In this document: positions 63,912-64,000 of the stretch, piece after piece
Layout: the number at the start of each line of letters is the position of its first letter
How positions within the stretch are numbered: the first letter of the stretch is position 1
NCBI RefSeq assembly: GCF_900156475.1
Contig: NZ_FTNR01000002.1
Coordinates: 248,001-312,000 of the forward strand
From: Natronorubrum thiooxidans
GTDB lineage: Archaea > Halobacteriota > Halobacteria > Halobacteriales > Natrialbaceae
Direction of reading: 5' to 3'
DNA: 64,000 bases
The notes under the pieces: model-generated
Seen by the model: only the letters and a program-made list of their open reading frames with translations
Databases searched by the model: none
Told to the model about the DNA's origin: nothing
Made by a program: the position numbers and the translations under genes

Positions 63912-64000
63912 CCGCTGACGAGCAGCCACCGGTCGCCGGCGACGAGTCGCCCTCGAGTACCGATGTCGACGGCGCTCCAAGCGAGACACCGCCGGGGCCG
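63908..64000 (+). CDS. Start of an unidentified gene (cut by the window end)
   Basis: GTG 63908 overlaps the DUF2267 stop (GTGA) and opens an acidic Pro/Ser-rich frame (MTADEQPPVAGDESPSS) to the window edge. Only 31 codons are visible, so the family cannot be told. Confidence 0.4.
   Translation, partial: MTADEQPPVAGDESPSSTDVDGAPSETPPGP

Noticed and set aside
1-64000. CRISPR arrays, insertion sequences, integrases or replication origins
   Set aside because: No regularly spaced repeats, transposase or integrase motifs, or Orc1/Cdc6-type genes were seen.

Overview
The window is haloarchaeal chromosome, most likely from the Natrialba/Haloterrigena/Natrinema side of the Halobacteria (a family-level guess from style, not proven). 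The signs are high GC, very acidic proteins, frequent CTCGAG (Leu-Glu) codon pairs, archaeal TATA boxes 25-35 bp before starts with little or no Shine-Dalgarno, Tat signals on exported proteins, a tRNA-Gln with an intron, and a NuoABCDHIJJKLMN operon without NuoEFG.

Region 1 (1-9.8 kb) is cell-surface carbohydrate work: the end of a membrane-anchored family 2 glycosyltransferase, a polysaccharide flippase, a Tat-exported beta-helix protein, a Bat-type HTH regulator, an alkaline-phosphatase-superfamily enzyme, a phosphoglucosamine/phosphomannomutase and a membrane-tethered arylsulfotransferase-like propeller. Region 2 (10-15.2 kb) is housekeeping: intron-bearing tRNA-Gln(UUG), an HNH/zinc-finger nuclease, an aminotransferase overlapping ribH, and purK-purE.

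Region 3 (15.6-26.1 kb) is a tight twelve-reading-frame complex I operon (nuoA, B, CD, H, I, J1, J2, K, L, M, N) behind a clear TATA box. Region 4 (26.1-36.9 kb) is a mixed stretch: TrkA-N/DHH phosphoesterase, CBS-ParB protein, NAD(P)-binding oxidoreductase, GIDE-domain membrane protein, M28 peptidase, a NAD-kinase-like protein without the GGDG motif, endonuclease III, a methyltransferase and a two-gene ABC exporter.

Region 5 (36.9-63.9 kb) is the notable part. Seventeen universal stress protein (Usp) genes carrying about 21 Usp domains are interleaved with Hsp20, a SagB-type nitroreductase, two PPOX-like flavin-split-barrel proteins, nicotinate phosphoribosyltransferase, AMP phosphorylase, a CBS protein with a ribosome-hibernation-like C-terminus, a phosphoribosyltransferase, a dienelactone-hydrolase-like protein, a P2-type cation ATPase, a PhaB-like reductase, a halocyanin-like protein, a DUF2267 protein and a Cys-rich small HTH protein. 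Family for family this resembles the mycobacterial DosR dormancy regulon, so I read it as an archaeal dormancy/energy-stress island. Most usp genes are single transcription units with their own TATA boxes. Several carry short perfect inverted repeats at the promoter, and subsets share promoter words (GATGGTWT, TTATTGGG, TAACYTATTTGG). Three decayed or frameshifted genes lie in the island: a GT4/trehalose-synthase-like fragment, a YwbE gene and a SHOCT gene.

No CRISPR array, rRNA, insertion sequence or integrase was seen.
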